Origin: Candidatus Poribacteria bacterium
GTDB lineage: Bacteria > Poribacteria > WGA-4E > WGA-3G
Reading direction: 5' to 3'
DNA length: 64,000 nt
Assembly (NCBI GenBank): GCA_028820635.1
Contig: JAPPIG010000042.1
Location: forward strand, 180,344 to 244,343
Each line of letters opens with the position of its first letter. Position 1 is the stretch's first letter. This document shows, one piece after another, positions 17,837 to 26,901 of the stretch. A program made the position numbers and the translations under genes. The notes beneath the pieces are model-generated. The model worked only from the letters and a program-made list of their open reading frames with translations. It did no database searches and was not told the DNA's origin.

Positions 17837-19126
17837 TTAGTTTAAAAAGATTTGACGACGCAGCAAGATAACAACAATTACTGATAGAAATATATAAAGC
17901 ACAGTAAATCCAATGAAAGGAATAACAAGATTTGGCATAGGTGTTACAGCGTCTGCCGTCCGCATAATGTCATAGATTACCCACGGTTGTCTACCAACTT
18001 CGGTAACTGTCCATCCTGCTTCTATAGCAATAAACCCAAGCGGCGTGCAGTATGTGACAAACCTGAGATACCAACTATTGACAGGCAAACCTTTCTGTCT
18101 CCATGCTAACCATCCGCCGAGGATTCCCGCGACAATCATCACTATCCCGCATGCAACCATAATCTGAAAAGCGAAATGCACTATTGCAACAGGCGGACGA
18201 TTTTCAGGTGGAACGTCTTTGAGTCCCATAATTTCGGCATTGAAGTCAAAGTGTGCAAGGAAACTAAGTGCCTTCGGAATTTCTATGGCGTATCGGGTTA
18301 CTTCATCTTCTTCGTCTGGAATACCGCCTATCCGCAAAGGCGCACCGCGTTCTGTTTCCCATTGTCCTTCCATCGCTGCGAGTTTGACGGGTTGATGTTT
18401 TGCAAGCCGTTTAGCACTAATGTCCCCAGAAATCGGTTGAAGGAGGGCAACTACACCACCGACACACAATGCAATTGCAAATGCTTTTCTATGAAATGGG
18501 TTATCTGGATCGCGTCTCAGAAAATAGGCATGGATACCGGCAACAGCAAATCCGACAGCAAGGAAGGCAGCTAAAGTCATGTGAAGTGCTTGACTGAATG
18601 AAGAGGGATTTAGCATTGCTGCAATGGGGTCAATGTTAGTAACTTTACCTTCAACGATTGAAAAACCAGTTGGCGTGTTCATCCAAGCATTAGCGGTTAC
18701 AACAAAGATACCTGACAGCATGCCACCTACTAACACCATTACACCAGCGAACCAGTGGACAGTCTTTGGCACGCGTTCCCATCCATACAAATAGATGCCG
18801 AGAAAGATTGCCTCTACAAAGAACGCTAATCCTTCCAGCGAAAACGGCATTCCAATAATAGGACCGGCGTAAGCCATAAAACCTGGCCACAATAAACCGA
18901 GTTCAAAGGATAATACAGTCCCTGAAACCGCCCCCACAGCAAACATAATGGCAGTGCCTTTCGACCAACGTTTTGCGAGTGTGAGATAGGTTTCGTCCTT
19001 TGTTTTCAGCCACATCCCCTCAGCAATCACCATGAGTAGCGGCATTGCTATGCCGATAGAAGCGAAGATAATATGGAATGCAAGAGACATTGCCATTTGT
19101 GCGCGTGCTGCCAATAGATCTTCCAT
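17837..19126 (-). CDS. cydA: Cytochrome bd oxidase subunit I (short Q-loop type)
   Basis: This is the haem-carrying subunit of the bd quinol oxidase. At 429 residues it is about 90 shorter than the Escherichia coli protein and belongs to the short Q-loop, CioA-like class. His18 in MAMSLAFHIIFASIG corresponds to the haem b595 ligand. The signature GWTVTEVGRQPWVIYDIMRT is present near residue 370. The Q-loop after GDISAKRLAKHQPVKLAAME is brief. An AGGTAA site precedes the ATG. The gene is the first of the cydA-methyltransferase-cydB run and is insulated from the upstream phyH gene by a terminator. Confidence 0.94.
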   Translation of the reverse strand: MEDLLAARAQMAMSLAFHIIFASIGIAMPLLMVIAEGMWLKTKDETYLTLAKRWSKGTAIMFAVGAVSGTVLSFELGLLWPGFMAYAGPIIGMPFSLEGLAFFVEAIFLGIYLYGWERVPKTVHWFAGVMVLVGGMLSGIFVVTANAWMNTPTGFSIVEGKVTNIDPIAAMLNPSSFSQALHMTLAAFLAVGFAVAGIHAYFLRRDPDNPFHRKAFAIALCVGGVVALLQPISGDISAKRLAKHQPVKLAAMEGQWETERGAPLRIGGIPDEEDEVTRYAIEIPKALSFLAHFDFNAEIMGLKDVPPENRPPVAIVHFAFQIMVACGIVMIVAGILGGWLAWRQKGLPVNSWYLRFVTYCTPLGFIAIEAGWTVTEVGRQPWVIYDIMRTADAVTPMPNLVIPFIGFTVLYIFLSVIVVILLRRQIFLN

Positions 19127-19137
19127 GCGATTTTACC

Positions 19138-19170
19138 TAAAACAAAAATAGGCGGGTACAACGACCCGCC
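19138..19170 (-). terminator. Rho-independent terminator after phyH-type gene
   Basis: A perfect 7-bp stem, GGCGGGT and ACCCGCC, spans 19151-19170 with a six-base loop. On the minus strand it is followed by TATTTTTGTTTT. It ends the transcript of the dioxygenase gene and separates it from cydA, whose start lies 12 bases beyond the T-rich tract. Confidence 0.85.
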
Positions 19171-19189
19171 TTTCAAATATCATAATGAT

Positions 19190-20017
19190 TTACGCAACCC
19201 ACGGATCAAGACCGAGCAGTTTTTTGCCTAAAGGTGTCAACTCAGCAGTTTTTCCTTTATTATGCTCTTTCTCTTTCTGATTTTTACCGAGTCCAGTTAG
19301 CCGTTCTCGCCATCCTGTAACCCTGCCTTCGCTTGTATCTTTGCCATCATTTGGTGCTGGTGACATTGTGATGTATTGCGCCATCCGAGGACGCACAGCA
19401 GAGTTTGGACTGCTGCCATGCGGCAACGCACTATGCCAAATAACCAAATCACCCGCCTTACCTGCGACAGGCACTGCTTCATCCTGATATTCACGAACCA
19501 CTTGTCCTGGATTAGCATTTTCCGGTAGGCTTTTTAACCATTCTTCTAATTTACGGTGAAAACCGGGAATACAGGTAAACGCACCTTGATTGCCGGGGGT
19601 ATCTGCCAGATATAGCACACCTTGCACCCTTAAGCGCACGGGCATATCGTTTAGATTCATATCCCAATGCAAATAGGGACCTGGGAACTTCCAATCATCG
19701 CGTTCAGGCGGATTCATACTGGCACGGTCAAAGCTGACCCATAGTTTTTCATTACTCCAGATTTCTGAGAATGCTTGATGCACACGTGGATATTGCCGGT
19801 TATCCCATAAAGCTTGATGCTGATAGATTTCTACCATGATGCCGCGGCGTGGCGGATCAGTAGGATACCAACTATCCGGATTTTCGCCATCCATTTCAAG
19901 GAAGTCCCATACAGCTTGTTCAGCAGCACGGCAATTTTCAAGGGGAACAGCCTCACGGACAACGACATAGCCATTTTCTTCCCAAAATTCTAAGTCTTCT
20001 TTACTAAAAACAGGCAT
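19190..20017 (-). CDS. Phytanoyl-CoA dioxygenase family protein (PhyH)
   Basis: A 275-residue Fe(II)/2-oxoglutarate-dependent oxygenase. The iron facial triad is visible as His117-x-Asp119 (YLHWDMNLND) and distal His200 in WHSALPHGSSPN, with an Arg shortly after (RPRMAQYI) for 2-oxoglutarate. The ATG at 20017 has GGAG seven bases before it and is preferred over the TTG at 20029. PhyH proteins hydroxylate varied small molecules; the CoA substrate implied by the name should not be assumed. It appears to be transcribed alone, with a clear terminator after the stop. Confidence 0.9.
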   Translation of the reverse strand: MPVFSKEDLEFWEENGYVVVREAVPLENCRAAEQAVWDFLEMDGENPDSWYPTDPPRRGIMVEIYQHQALWDNRQYPRVHQAFSEIWSNEKLWVSFDRASMNPPERDDWKFPGPYLHWDMNLNDMPVRLRVQGVLYLADTPGNQGAFTCIPGFHRKLEEWLKSLPENANPGQVVREYQDEAVPVAGKAGDLVIWHSALPHGSSPNSAVRPRMAQYITMSPAPNDGKDTSEGRVTGWRERLTGLGKNQKEKEHNKGKTAELTPLGKKLLGLDPWVA

Positions 20018-20172
20018 GAGTTTCTCCAATATTGTACTTACAATATATTACAGCGCGCTTACAAAGCGCCCCTACAACCTGAGAAATGGTTGCTGTAAAT
20101 CAACTTTTGTTCCAATGATACTAACTATCCATAAAGAAATATCCGAACTATTTACACAACAAAAACCAACAC

Positions 20173-20856
20173 TCATAACGTGAAATGTTGCCGGGCGTAT
20201 TCAAGACGTTCCGGCACGCCAATATCAATCCATTCAGTTTCTACTTTGTGGACATAAAGTTGGGATAGGTAAGGAAAGACATCCCGTTCAATTGAAAAGA
20301 CTTCCTTTTGTGGAAAACCGTTAATGATAGAACTATTAAAAAGAAAAACGGCACCGTTTGCACAACCGGGACGCACTACCTCCTGTTTTTCTCTGAATTC
20401 AGTAATTCGCCCCTCTGTGTCAGCAACGATTTCACCATAAGATGTCAGATCGGGTACCGAAATACCAAGCAATAATCCTTCCATTTCTGGACGCAAACAA
20501 GACAACATGTCAGCTAAGGAGAAGTTTCTCAACAGAATATCGCCGTGTAACACAAAGACTGGAAAATCGTCAACGAAGCGAAATGCGTTTTTAATAGCAC
20601 CACCGGTTCCAAGCGGTTTGTCTTCTTCGGCATATCTGATCTTAACACCTGCATGCCTTTTTCCAACATGTTTATACAACACGTCGTGCAGATGCCCAGA
20701 AGCAAGAATTACCTCATTTACGCCAGCTTCAGATAAAAGTTTTAACTGCCATTCTAAAACGGTGCGATCACCAATTTTCAGAAGTATCTTCGGCAGTTTT
20801 TCTGTTGTTTTGCCAAGTCTTGTGGAAAGCCCACCACAGAGAATAATCGCTTGCAT
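20173..20856 (-). CDS. Sugar-1-phosphate nucleotidyltransferase
   Basis: A 227-residue GT-A-fold nucleotidyltransferase of the RmlA/HddC/mannose-1-phosphate guanylyltransferase group. The nucleotide-binding opening reads MQAIILCGGLSTRLG with the catalytic TEKLPKILLKIGDRT run. LGTGGAIKNA is near residue 83, and VFVLHGDILLRNF carries the metal-binding Asp near 107. It activates a sugar phosphate for cell-surface glycan synthesis. The short length without a C-terminal beta-helix fits HddC-like heptose or mannose guanylyltransferases. An AAGGAAAT site precedes the ATG. No glycan genes adjoin it. Confidence 0.85.
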   Translation of the reverse strand: MQAIILCGGLSTRLGKTTEKLPKILLKIGDRTVLEWQLKLLSEAGVNEVILASGHLHDVLYKHVGKRHAGVKIRYAEEDKPLGTGGAIKNAFRFVDDFPVFVLHGDILLRNFSLADMLSCLRPEMEGLLLGISVPDLTSYGEIVADTEGRITEFREKQEVVRPGCANGAVFLFNSSIINGFPQKEVFSIERDVFPYLSQLYVHKVETEWIDIGVPERLEYARQHFTL

Positions 20857-21002
20857 GAAGTAATTTCCTTAGTGGACTGTGAACATTTTCTAACATCAAT
20901 TCAGGTTAGAGACATAAAAATTTATCGACATTTCACGGATAATGACCAAGTTTCTCAGGAGTCAGCATTTACTTGAATTTGACCTGTATATGTACTTGCT
21001 TT

Positions 21003-22103
21003 CTATGTCCTCAAAGCATTTAGGAATGCCTCAACACTCGGAGTTTGTAATGCGAGAACAACCAGCTGCTTCAGTTGTTCGAGATCAGAAATTGATTTAA
21101 GTGCTTGTTCTATGTTATGTAAGTCACTTTTAGGGAACTGTGTTGTAAGTATTGAGAGTATATTTTCCACGGTGGTTTCGCGCGCCCCTTGTTCAATACC
21201 TTGTTCAATACCTTGTTCAATACCTTGTTCAATACCTTGTTCAATACCTTGTTCAATTAGCACTTGTGCCATTGATTCTGCCATGGGAGTCACCTCCATT
21301 TGTTGTGTGTTTTGGTCTATGAGTTGGACGAGTTCTTCATGTTCTTCTGCGGGTCTGCGATGTAGTATCAATGAAATAAGATACTTTATCGCCTCTTCCA
21401 TTTGTCCCTTCTGGCCCGGACCAAGTGTATCAAGATAGTCAACGGCATCAACTAAAGCGCGACTGATCGCTTCCTTATCTGCGTGTTCCTGCTGAAGCAC
21501 TGTCATCAACCATCCGAAAGGATGATCGGTTTTCGTCAATGTTTCCGTATCTGTTTCCTTGACGCTAAGAAAAAGTATCTCACAATGTGGCACAAACCGT
21601 GTGAGTTCATCTGGGATATCCATAATAGCGTCAAGCTGCAGTGGCGTTTTCCAAGTACGATCACCCGTATAAAACACTATAGGGAGTATCGGTGTTAACC
21701 GCCGTTCTGCTTTCGGCACATTGTTTTGCTCCCATGTTCTGCGTTCTGTGTCCCATATCATCAGCATGTAAAACAACATTCGAAATCCCATTGTTTCATC
21801 CACCGTGGACTGGTGTTCAATGAGAATATAGATAACGATCTCACCGGTTTGTTCTTCACTTTTAAACGGCACACGATAGACGAGGTCCGATTCCTGCGCT
21901 CTGAATATCTCCAGTACAAAACTCCTCTCAATCTGGTCAATCCGTTCAAAATCCATCTTTTCCGATAGGTTGCCAGCGATGATCTGGACTAAGCATCGCA
22001 AGTTTTCTATGTTTTGGAGCAACCATCTTGCGCTCTGATCAGGATAATGTTCAGTCTGTATCCTCCAAAAATCAACGATTTGTTGTTCGTTTCTATTTTC
22101 CAT
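21003..22103 (-). CDS. Rpn-family PD-(D/E)XK nuclease / putative transposase
   Basis: A 366-residue protein of the Rpn (YhgA-like, recombination-promoting nuclease) family. The nuclease core is visible as Asp73 (ESDLVYRV) followed by Glu96-x-Gln98 in IYILIEHQST, the D..ExQ signature of the family. A MLFYMLMIWD helix follows. Near residues 285-308 six exact copies of Ile-Glu-Gln-Gly form a short repetitive linker. Rpn proteins cut DNA and stimulate RecA-independent recombination in Escherichia coli; they are often multi-copy. The start lacks a strong ribosome site. Confidence 0.85.
   Translation of the reverse strand: MENRNEQQIVDFWRIQTEHYPDQSARWLLQNIENLRCLVQIIAGNLSEKMDFERIDQIERSFVLEIFRAQESDLVYRVPFKSEEQTGEIVIYILIEHQSTVDETMGFRMLFYMLMIWDTERRTWEQNNVPKAERRLTPILPIVFYTGDRTWKTPLQLDAIMDIPDELTRFVPHCEILFLSVKETDTETLTKTDHPFGWLMTVLQQEHADKEAISRALVDAVDYLDTLGPGQKGQMEEAIKYLISLILHRRPAEEHEELVQLIDQNTQQMEVTPMAESMAQVLIEQGIEQGIEQGIEQGIEQGIEQGARETTVENILSILTTQFPKSDLHNIEQALKSISDLEQLKQLVVLALQTPSVEAFLNALRT
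21187..21258. repeat. Tandem 12-bp repeat, six copies, inside the Rpn gene
   Basis: Six consecutive units of CCTTGTTCAATA (the last ends in T) encode Ile-Glu-Gln-Gly six times. The unit is a multiple of three, so copy number changes would lengthen or shorten the linker without shifting frame. Confidence 0.95.
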
Positions 22104-22149
22104 GAAATCTTAAATATATGCTGCCAAATACTGAACTTATGGTTTCTCT

Positions 22150-22533
22150 TCAAATAGTTTCAGGAAGAAAATCAAATGCGTTTTCAATCTGTTCAAGTCG
22201 TAGCAATTCAAATTGTGGCGATAGATGGATTGCAATTACATCAAAACGGCAGGGGACATCTAACATGTTTTGTGTTTGTAAATATGCCAATGCGATTTTA
22301 GAAATTTGCCGCTGCTTCTGCTCTGTAACCGCGTATTGTGGCAAGCCATATTTTAAACTACGCCGTGTTTTAACCTCTACAAAAACGATTCTCTTATCTT
22401 GCTGGGCGATAAGATCAATTTCACCACGTTGGAAACGGTAATTTTGCACAAGAATCTGATAACCTTGTGCTTTAAGATGTTCAGCTGCGAATGTTTCACC
22501 GATTTTGGCAATGTTTGGCAGTGAACGTCGCAT
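22150..22533 (-). CDS. yraN: YraN/UPF0102 family endonuclease-like protein
   Basis: A 127-residue protein of the UPF0102 family. The signature is complete: GETFAAEHLKAQGYQIL, then RGEIDLIAQQDKRIVFVEVK, with the Asp and Glu-x-Lys of a PD-(D/E)XK nuclease fold, then Thr-Arg. The ATG at 22533 has GAGGAAAG seven bases upstream and is favoured over a GTG at 22554. The gene follows rnhB, a neighbourhood conserved in many bacteria. The physiological role is unsettled. Confidence 0.93.
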   Translation of the reverse strand: MRRSLPNIAKIGETFAAEHLKAQGYQILVQNYRFQRGEIDLIAQQDKRIVFVEVKTRRSLKYGLPQYAVTEQKQRQISKIALAYLQTQNMLDVPCRFDVIAIHLSPQFELLRLEQIENAFDFLPETI

Positions 22534-22589
22534 TTGAACTTTCCTCAGCTCCACCGCAAATTAAAAAAGCACCTATGGATAGGTTTTAA

Positions 22590-23180
22590 CTAATCTGATA
22601 GTAATTTGAAAGTATTCCTATGAATTGCTGAAGCACCAAACTGTGCAATCGCTTGACGATGTTGTGCTGTAGGATATCCCTTATGTTGCTCAAATCCGTA
22701 ATTTGGATATGTTTGATGGAATTCAATCATCAGTCTGTCGCGCGTCGTTTTGGCAATAACTGAAGCCGCAGCGATGGATAAACTTAGGTTATCCCCTTTG
22801 GGAATTGCTTGTCCCGGAATGTTTGTTTTCGGCAGCTTAGAACCATCTACAAGCAGATAATCAGGTTTGGGTGCAAGTTGTTCTACTGCTTCTGCCATAG
22901 CTCGCAGCGCAGCTTGTAAGATGTTAAGTTCCTCAATTAAGCGATTATCTACTGAACCGACACCAACTGAAACAGCAACACTTTGGATTTCATTAGCGAG
23001 CAATGAACGCTGTTTTGCAGTCAATTGCTTAGAATCTTTCAAACCTTCAATTTTACAATTGACAGGCAGGATAACAGCAGCAGCTACGACGGGACCTGCC
23101 AAAGCACCTCTACCCGCTTCGTCAATCCCAGCAATTCGCTTGTATCCTTTCTGCCGGCAAGCACGCTCAAAAGCGTCCAT
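22590..23180 (-). CDS. rnhB: Ribonuclease HII
   Basis: A 196-residue ribonuclease HII that nicks RNA-DNA hybrids at ribonucleotides during DNA repair. The catalytic opening is AGIDEAGRGALAGPVVAAAV with Asp20 and Glu21, a further Asp lies in YLLVDGSKLP, and the C-terminal PNYGFEQHKGYPTAQH motif is present. Length is standard. It starts four bases after the rplS stop, within the ribosomal operon. Confidence 0.96.
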   Translation of the reverse strand: MDAFERACRQKGYKRIAGIDEAGRGALAGPVVAAAVILPVNCKIEGLKDSKQLTAKQRSLLANEIQSVAVSVGVGSVDNRLIEELNILQAALRAMAEAVEQLAPKPDYLLVDGSKLPKTNIPGQAIPKGDNLSLSIAAASVIAKTTRDRLMIEFHQTYPNYGFEQHKGYPTAQHRQAIAQFGASAIHRNTFKLLSD

Positions 23181-23184
23181 CTCG

Positions 23185-23529
23185 TTATCTTCTTTGCTCT
23201 CTGACTCGTGCAGATTTACCGGTACGGTTCCTCAAATAATATAACTTTGCACGGCGGACAGCACCGTACCGAACAACCCGAATACTTTCAATATTCGGTG
23301 AATGAAGTGGAAAGGTTCTTTCGCTTCCTGTACCAAATGCAACGCGTCGGACGGTAAAAGTAGCACGAGTTCCGCCATGTGCACGGCGAATCACAGTGCC
23401 TTCATAAGCCTGAATACGTTCCTTCTGTCCTTCTCGGATACGGGTATTGACTCTAACAACATCTCCAGGACTAAACTCAGGAATATCAGTTTTCTTATAT
23501 TGGTTTTCTACGGATTCAATCAAATTCAT
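23185..23529 (-). CDS. rplS: 50S ribosomal protein L19
   Basis: A 114-residue L19. Family features include [20 protein letters not shown], followed by [15 protein letters not shown] and the C-terminal [30 protein letters not shown] site precedes the ATG. It lies between trmD and rnhB, the standard order. Confidence 0.97.
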   Translation of the reverse strand: MNLIESVENQYKKTDIPEFSPGDVVRVNTRIREGQKERIQAYEGTVIRRAHGGTRATFTVRRVAFGTGSERTFPLHSPNIESIRVVRYGAVRRAKLYYLRNRTGKSARVREQRR

Positions 23530-23554
23530 TGTTTTTTCCTCCTTTCTTCATAAC

Positions 23555-24289
23555 TTAACAAGAAGATTTATTTTCTGATGTTTGCAAAAGTGCAAGTTCT
23601 TCGTCAGTGAGTTCAAGATTTTGAAGTAAATCTGGGCGGCGTTGTGCTGTACGTTTAATCGCTTCTGCATGCCGCCATTCTTTTATCTTCTCATGATGTC
23701 CGCTTAACAGCACTTCTGGGACTTTCATTCCCTCATATTCAGCAGGACGTGTATAGTGCGGATGGTCAAGCAAATCTTGGCTGAAAGAGTCCTCATGTGC
23801 AGACTCAAAATCTCCTAACGCCCCCGGCAAAACACGTCCGATAGCATCAATTAGCACAAGTGCTGCAATTTCACCACCACTCAAAACGTAATCACCAATT
23901 GAGATTTCAGTTGTGACAATTTTTTGGCGAACCCTTTCATCAATCCCTTTGTAGCGACCACATATAAGGATAAGATGCGACTCCAAAGACAATGCTTCAA
24001 CGAGGGATTGTGTCAACGGTGTACCCTGCGGTGTTAAATATACAATTTGCGCGTCAGATTCTGTGTTCAACGCTGCGACAGCTGCGAAAAGCGGCTCAGG
24101 TTTTAGAATCATACCCGCACCGCCACCATAAGGATAGTCATCAACAGTTTTATGTTTATCTGTTGCCCAATCTCGCAGATTATACACGTTAATACTGAAT
24201 CGGTCAGCGTCCTGAATACGTCTTAAAATGCCGGTTTGAAGGGCGGGGGCGATTATCTCTGGAAACAGCGCGAGCACATCCATTTTCAT
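23555..24289 (-). CDS. trmD: tRNA (guanine-37-N1)-methyltransferase
   Basis: A 244-residue SPOUT-class methyltransferase that makes m1G37 in tRNAs and prevents +1 frameshifting. Visible features include MDVLALFPEIIAP at the N-terminus, DYPYGGGAGMILKPEPLF, and the trefoil-knot cofactor region LICGRYKGIDERV and EISIGDYVLSGGEIAALVLI. It follows khpA by 21 bases with no rimM between them. Confidence 0.97.
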   Translation of the reverse strand: MKMDVLALFPEIIAPALQTGILRRIQDADRFSINVYNLRDWATDKHKTVDDYPYGGGAGMILKPEPLFAAVAALNTESDAQIVYLTPQGTPLTQSLVEALSLESHLILICGRYKGIDERVRQKIVTTEISIGDYVLSGGEIAALVLIDAIGRVLPGALGDFESAHEDSFSQDLLDHPHYTRPAEYEGMKVPEVLLSGHHEKIKEWRHAEAIKRTAQRRPDLLQNLELTDEELALLQTSENKSSC

Positions 24290-24310
24290 CTTGACGCTTG
24301 CCTATAATCG

Positions 24311-24562
24311 CTATTCTTCGGTCCTCGGTTCCTCAAGTAGTTCAAGAATTACCTTTTTGTTGCCATTCAACCCAGCTGTATAAAGCAGTGTTCTGATTGC
24401 TTTAAGTGTCCGACCGTATCTACCGATAACTTTACCTAAATCTGCTTCTGCGACACTCAATTCAATAATAACCACTTTTTCGCCAGTCACTTCGCGGACT
24501 ACTACATCATCAGGATAATCAACAAGTGCTTTTACGATGTATTCAATAAGTTCTTTGAACAT
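24311..24562 (-). CDS. khpA: KH-domain RNA-binding protein
   Basis: An 83-residue single KH-domain protein with the GXXG loop in GKVIGRYGRTLKAIRTLL and the N-terminal FKELIEYIVKALVDYPD segment. KhpA-type proteins bind RNA and, in Firmicutes, pair with KhpB/EloR. The position between rpsP and trmD is the conserved one. Confidence 0.94.
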   Translation of the reverse strand: MFKELIEYIVKALVDYPDDVVVREVTGEKVVIIELSVAEADLGKVIGRYGRTLKAIRTLLYTAGLNGNKKVILELLEEPRTEE

Positions 24563-24631
24563 AACTAACTTTCTGTGATTATAAAAAACAAAAATATGAG
24601 TATGTATGCCAATTCAGCAGGACTTGAAAAA

Positions 24632-25006
24632 CTATTCTTCTTCTGACGATTCAGATGCTTCTGTCGCAAGGACTTCCTGTTCGTTTTCAGACGAGTCTGT
24701 ATCCTCTGCTTCCATTGCTTCGTCTTCAGGGAGTGGTTTTCCAAGTTTTTCGTAAGTAAATTTCTTCCAGATACCTTCTTGTGAAAGCAATCTTTTGGCT
24801 GTATCTGTTGGTTGAGCACCACGTCTTAACCATTTTAAAGCTTTCTCTTCGTCAATTAGGACATCTGCAGGATCCGTTAAAGGATTGTAATGACCGAGAC
24901 GTTCTAAAAACACACCGTCTCGCTGGGCTCGTGCATCGGCTGCAACGAGCCGATAAAAAGGACGTTTTTTTCTGCCGAGCCGTTGTAATCTAATTCTAAC
25001 TGCCAA
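24632..25006 (-). CDS. rpsP: 30S ribosomal protein S16 with acidic tail
   Basis: The first 80 residues are a normal S16 ([34 protein letters not shown]). The protein is 124 residues long because of a C-terminal extension from about 90 rich in Glu, Ser and Asp. Translation begins at TTG (25006), with an AGGAGGT site eight bases upstream, so a non-ATG start is well supported. Confidence 0.95.
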   Translation of the reverse strand: MAVRIRLQRLGRKKRPFYRLVAADARAQRDGVFLERLGHYNPLTDPADVLIDEEKALKWLRRGAQPTDTAKRLLSQEGIWKKFTYEKLGKPLPEDEAMEAEDTDSSENEQEVLATEASESSEEE

Positions 25007-25181
25007 AAAATACCTCCTGGTATACGGTAAATCTATGATTGTTCTTATTTTGTTGCTGTAACGTCTTTATACTTTCCAAGTGAAAAATGTAAGAGGCGCA
25101 ATGAATTGCGCGACTACAAACGCGTCTATTATGCCGCATTCGTTGGGTTTCACTGCGTTCTACCAACCTACAAATACTGTG

Positions 25182-26570
25182 TTATTTACGTCGTTTACGT
25201 TTTCGTGGCTTTCTCTTTTTTCGCTGTGTTTGGGGAAGCATACCCATTTTGCCACCCATCTTTGGCATTGCCATTGATGCCTGTTGGTTCAGCATGTTAT
25301 TCATCATTCGGAGTTGGGAAACTAACTGATTAACTTGATTGACCGAGGTGCCACTTCCTTTGGATATGCGAACTTTTCGACTTCTATCTAACAACTGGGG
25401 ATTCTGTCTTTCCGCAGGTGTCATCGACTGTATCATCGCTTTGGCATATTTGAGATGACTCTCATCGGGTTGTAGGTCTTTGACAGGTAATTGGTTCTTA
25501 AAAGGCACGAGGTCCAACAATTGGTCAAGGGGTCCCATATTTTTCAGCTGTTCAAGCTGCGTGAGGAAATCGTTGAAATCTAATCCCTTTCTCTCTGTCA
25601 GTTTGCGTTCTAATTCGCGTGCTTGGTCCTCGTTGAAAACAGCTTCGGCTTTTTCCATCAGCGTTTGGAAATCGCCTTGTCCGATGATACGCGATGCCAT
25701 CCGTTCAGGATGAAATTCCTCAAGTGCAGCTGCCTCAATCTTTTCACCTACACCGATGAATTTGATAGGTTTCTCTGTGACAGAGCGGATAGAGAGCGCA
25801 GCACCACCCCGTGCATCCCCATCCATTTTAGTCAAGATAACACCGCTAATATCTAAATCGTTATTGAAGTTTTCAGCAACATTTACAGCGTCCTGACCTG
25901 TCATCGCATCAACAACAAGCAGAATCTCAGAAGGATTCACAGCGTCCTTGATCCCCTGCAATTCTCCCATCAACGTTTCATCAATATGTAAACGACCTGC
26001 TGTGTCTATGATAATACAATCATAACCGCGTTTCATTGCATCTTGCACGGAATCCTTGGCAATATCAACTGGAGACACATCAGTTCCCTGCGCAAAAACA
26101 GGGGTCTCTATTTGTTCCCCAAGCACCTGCAGCTGCTTGATTGCAGCAGGGCGATAAACATCCGCTGCAACGAGCATCGGATTACGACCTTCCTTACGGA
26201 ATTTGAGTGCCAATTTCGCTGCGACTGTCGTTTTACCAGCACCTTGCAAGCCTGCTAACATCACAATCGTGGGACCGTTGGGTGCAATTTGAATCTTTGC
26301 AGATTCAGTCCCCATCAACGTCGTCAATTCCTCTTTGATAATCTTTGCGATTTGGAGCTCCGGTGTGAGGCTACCCATCACTTCCTGACCAAGTGCGCGC
26401 ACTTTGATGCTTTCAATAAAATCGCGTGTGACCTTGTAGTTAACGTCTGCTTCTAAAAAGGCGCGACGCACTTCGCGCAGAGAATCAGAGATATTATTTT
26501 CTGTCAATTTTCCCTGCCCTTTTATTTTTTTGAAGGTGCTTTGTAAACGTTCACTTAAGCTCTCAAACAT
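25182..26570 (-). CDS. ffh: Signal recognition particle protein
   Basis: A 462-residue Ffh, the GTPase of the bacterial signal recognition particle. N-domain helices lead to the P-loop GLQGAGKTTVAAKLA near residue 110, DTAGR near 190, and TKMDGDARGGAALS near 248. The methionine-rich M-domain binds 4.5S RNA and signal sequences. The last residues are a strongly basic tail (RKKRKPRKRKRRK). An AAGGA site precedes the ATG. It heads the ribosomal block on the minus strand. Confidence 0.97.
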   Translation of the reverse strand: MFESLSERLQSTFKKIKGQGKLTENNISDSLREVRRAFLEADVNYKVTRDFIESIKVRALGQEVMGSLTPELQIAKIIKEELTTLMGTESAKIQIAPNGPTIVMLAGLQGAGKTTVAAKLALKFRKEGRNPMLVAADVYRPAAIKQLQVLGEQIETPVFAQGTDVSPVDIAKDSVQDAMKRGYDCIIIDTAGRLHIDETLMGELQGIKDAVNPSEILLVVDAMTGQDAVNVAENFNNDLDISGVILTKMDGDARGGAALSIRSVTEKPIKFIGVGEKIEAAALEEFHPERMASRIIGQGDFQTLMEKAEAVFNEDQARELERKLTERKGLDFNDFLTQLEQLKNMGPLDQLLDLVPFKNQLPVKDLQPDESHLKYAKAMIQSMTPAERQNPQLLDRSRKVRISKGSGTSVNQVNQLVSQLRMMNNMLNQQASMAMPKMGGKMGMLPQTQRKKRKPRKRKRRK

Positions 26571-26717
26571 GGCTACGCATCCTTTATCAAAGGAATTTAG
26601 TTATAGAATTATAGCAGATTTTACCGCCTCTGTCAAGTTTTTTTGTGTCTGGTGGGTGTTAGGAATTTTGTCTGAACCAGGATTTTCAGGATTGTAGAGG
26701 TTTTGTCTGAATTGCGG

Positions 26718-26803
26718 AATATTGGTCCTGGATAATGTTCAATCCTTCTTTGATATTTTATTTTTTAAATGTTATTATTGTAATAATTGAATACGTAGTG
26801 TCG
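26718..26803. repeat. Direct repeat, copy A, upstream of WD40 gene
   Basis: About 86 bases, beginning AATATTGGTCCTGGATAATG and ending GAATACGTAGTGTCG, recur with a few substitutions at 28887-28971 in the same orientation. The two copies bracket the decayed WD40 gene. The stretch is AT-rich with no ORF. Confidence 0.8.
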
Positions 26804-26901
26804 CACGATTACATAACCGAAGAACACCAACAACCTTGAAATGCCCATCGCTATCTGATATACTATCCACAACCCTTATACGCCATATTGAGGTGATGCC
26901 G

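Noticed and set aside
21187..21258. Phase-variable switch by slippage
   Set aside because: The unit is 12 bp, so changes keep the frame; only length variation is possible.
21112..21438. Plus-strand ORF with serial Ile-Pro-Cys-Ser
   Set aside because: It is the reverse reading of the Ile-Glu-Gln-Gly repeat in the Rpn gene.
24565..24822. Second minus-strand ORF overlapping rpsP
   Set aside because: It is the out-of-frame reading of the rpsP acidic tail; rpsP itself has a family match and a strong ribosome site.
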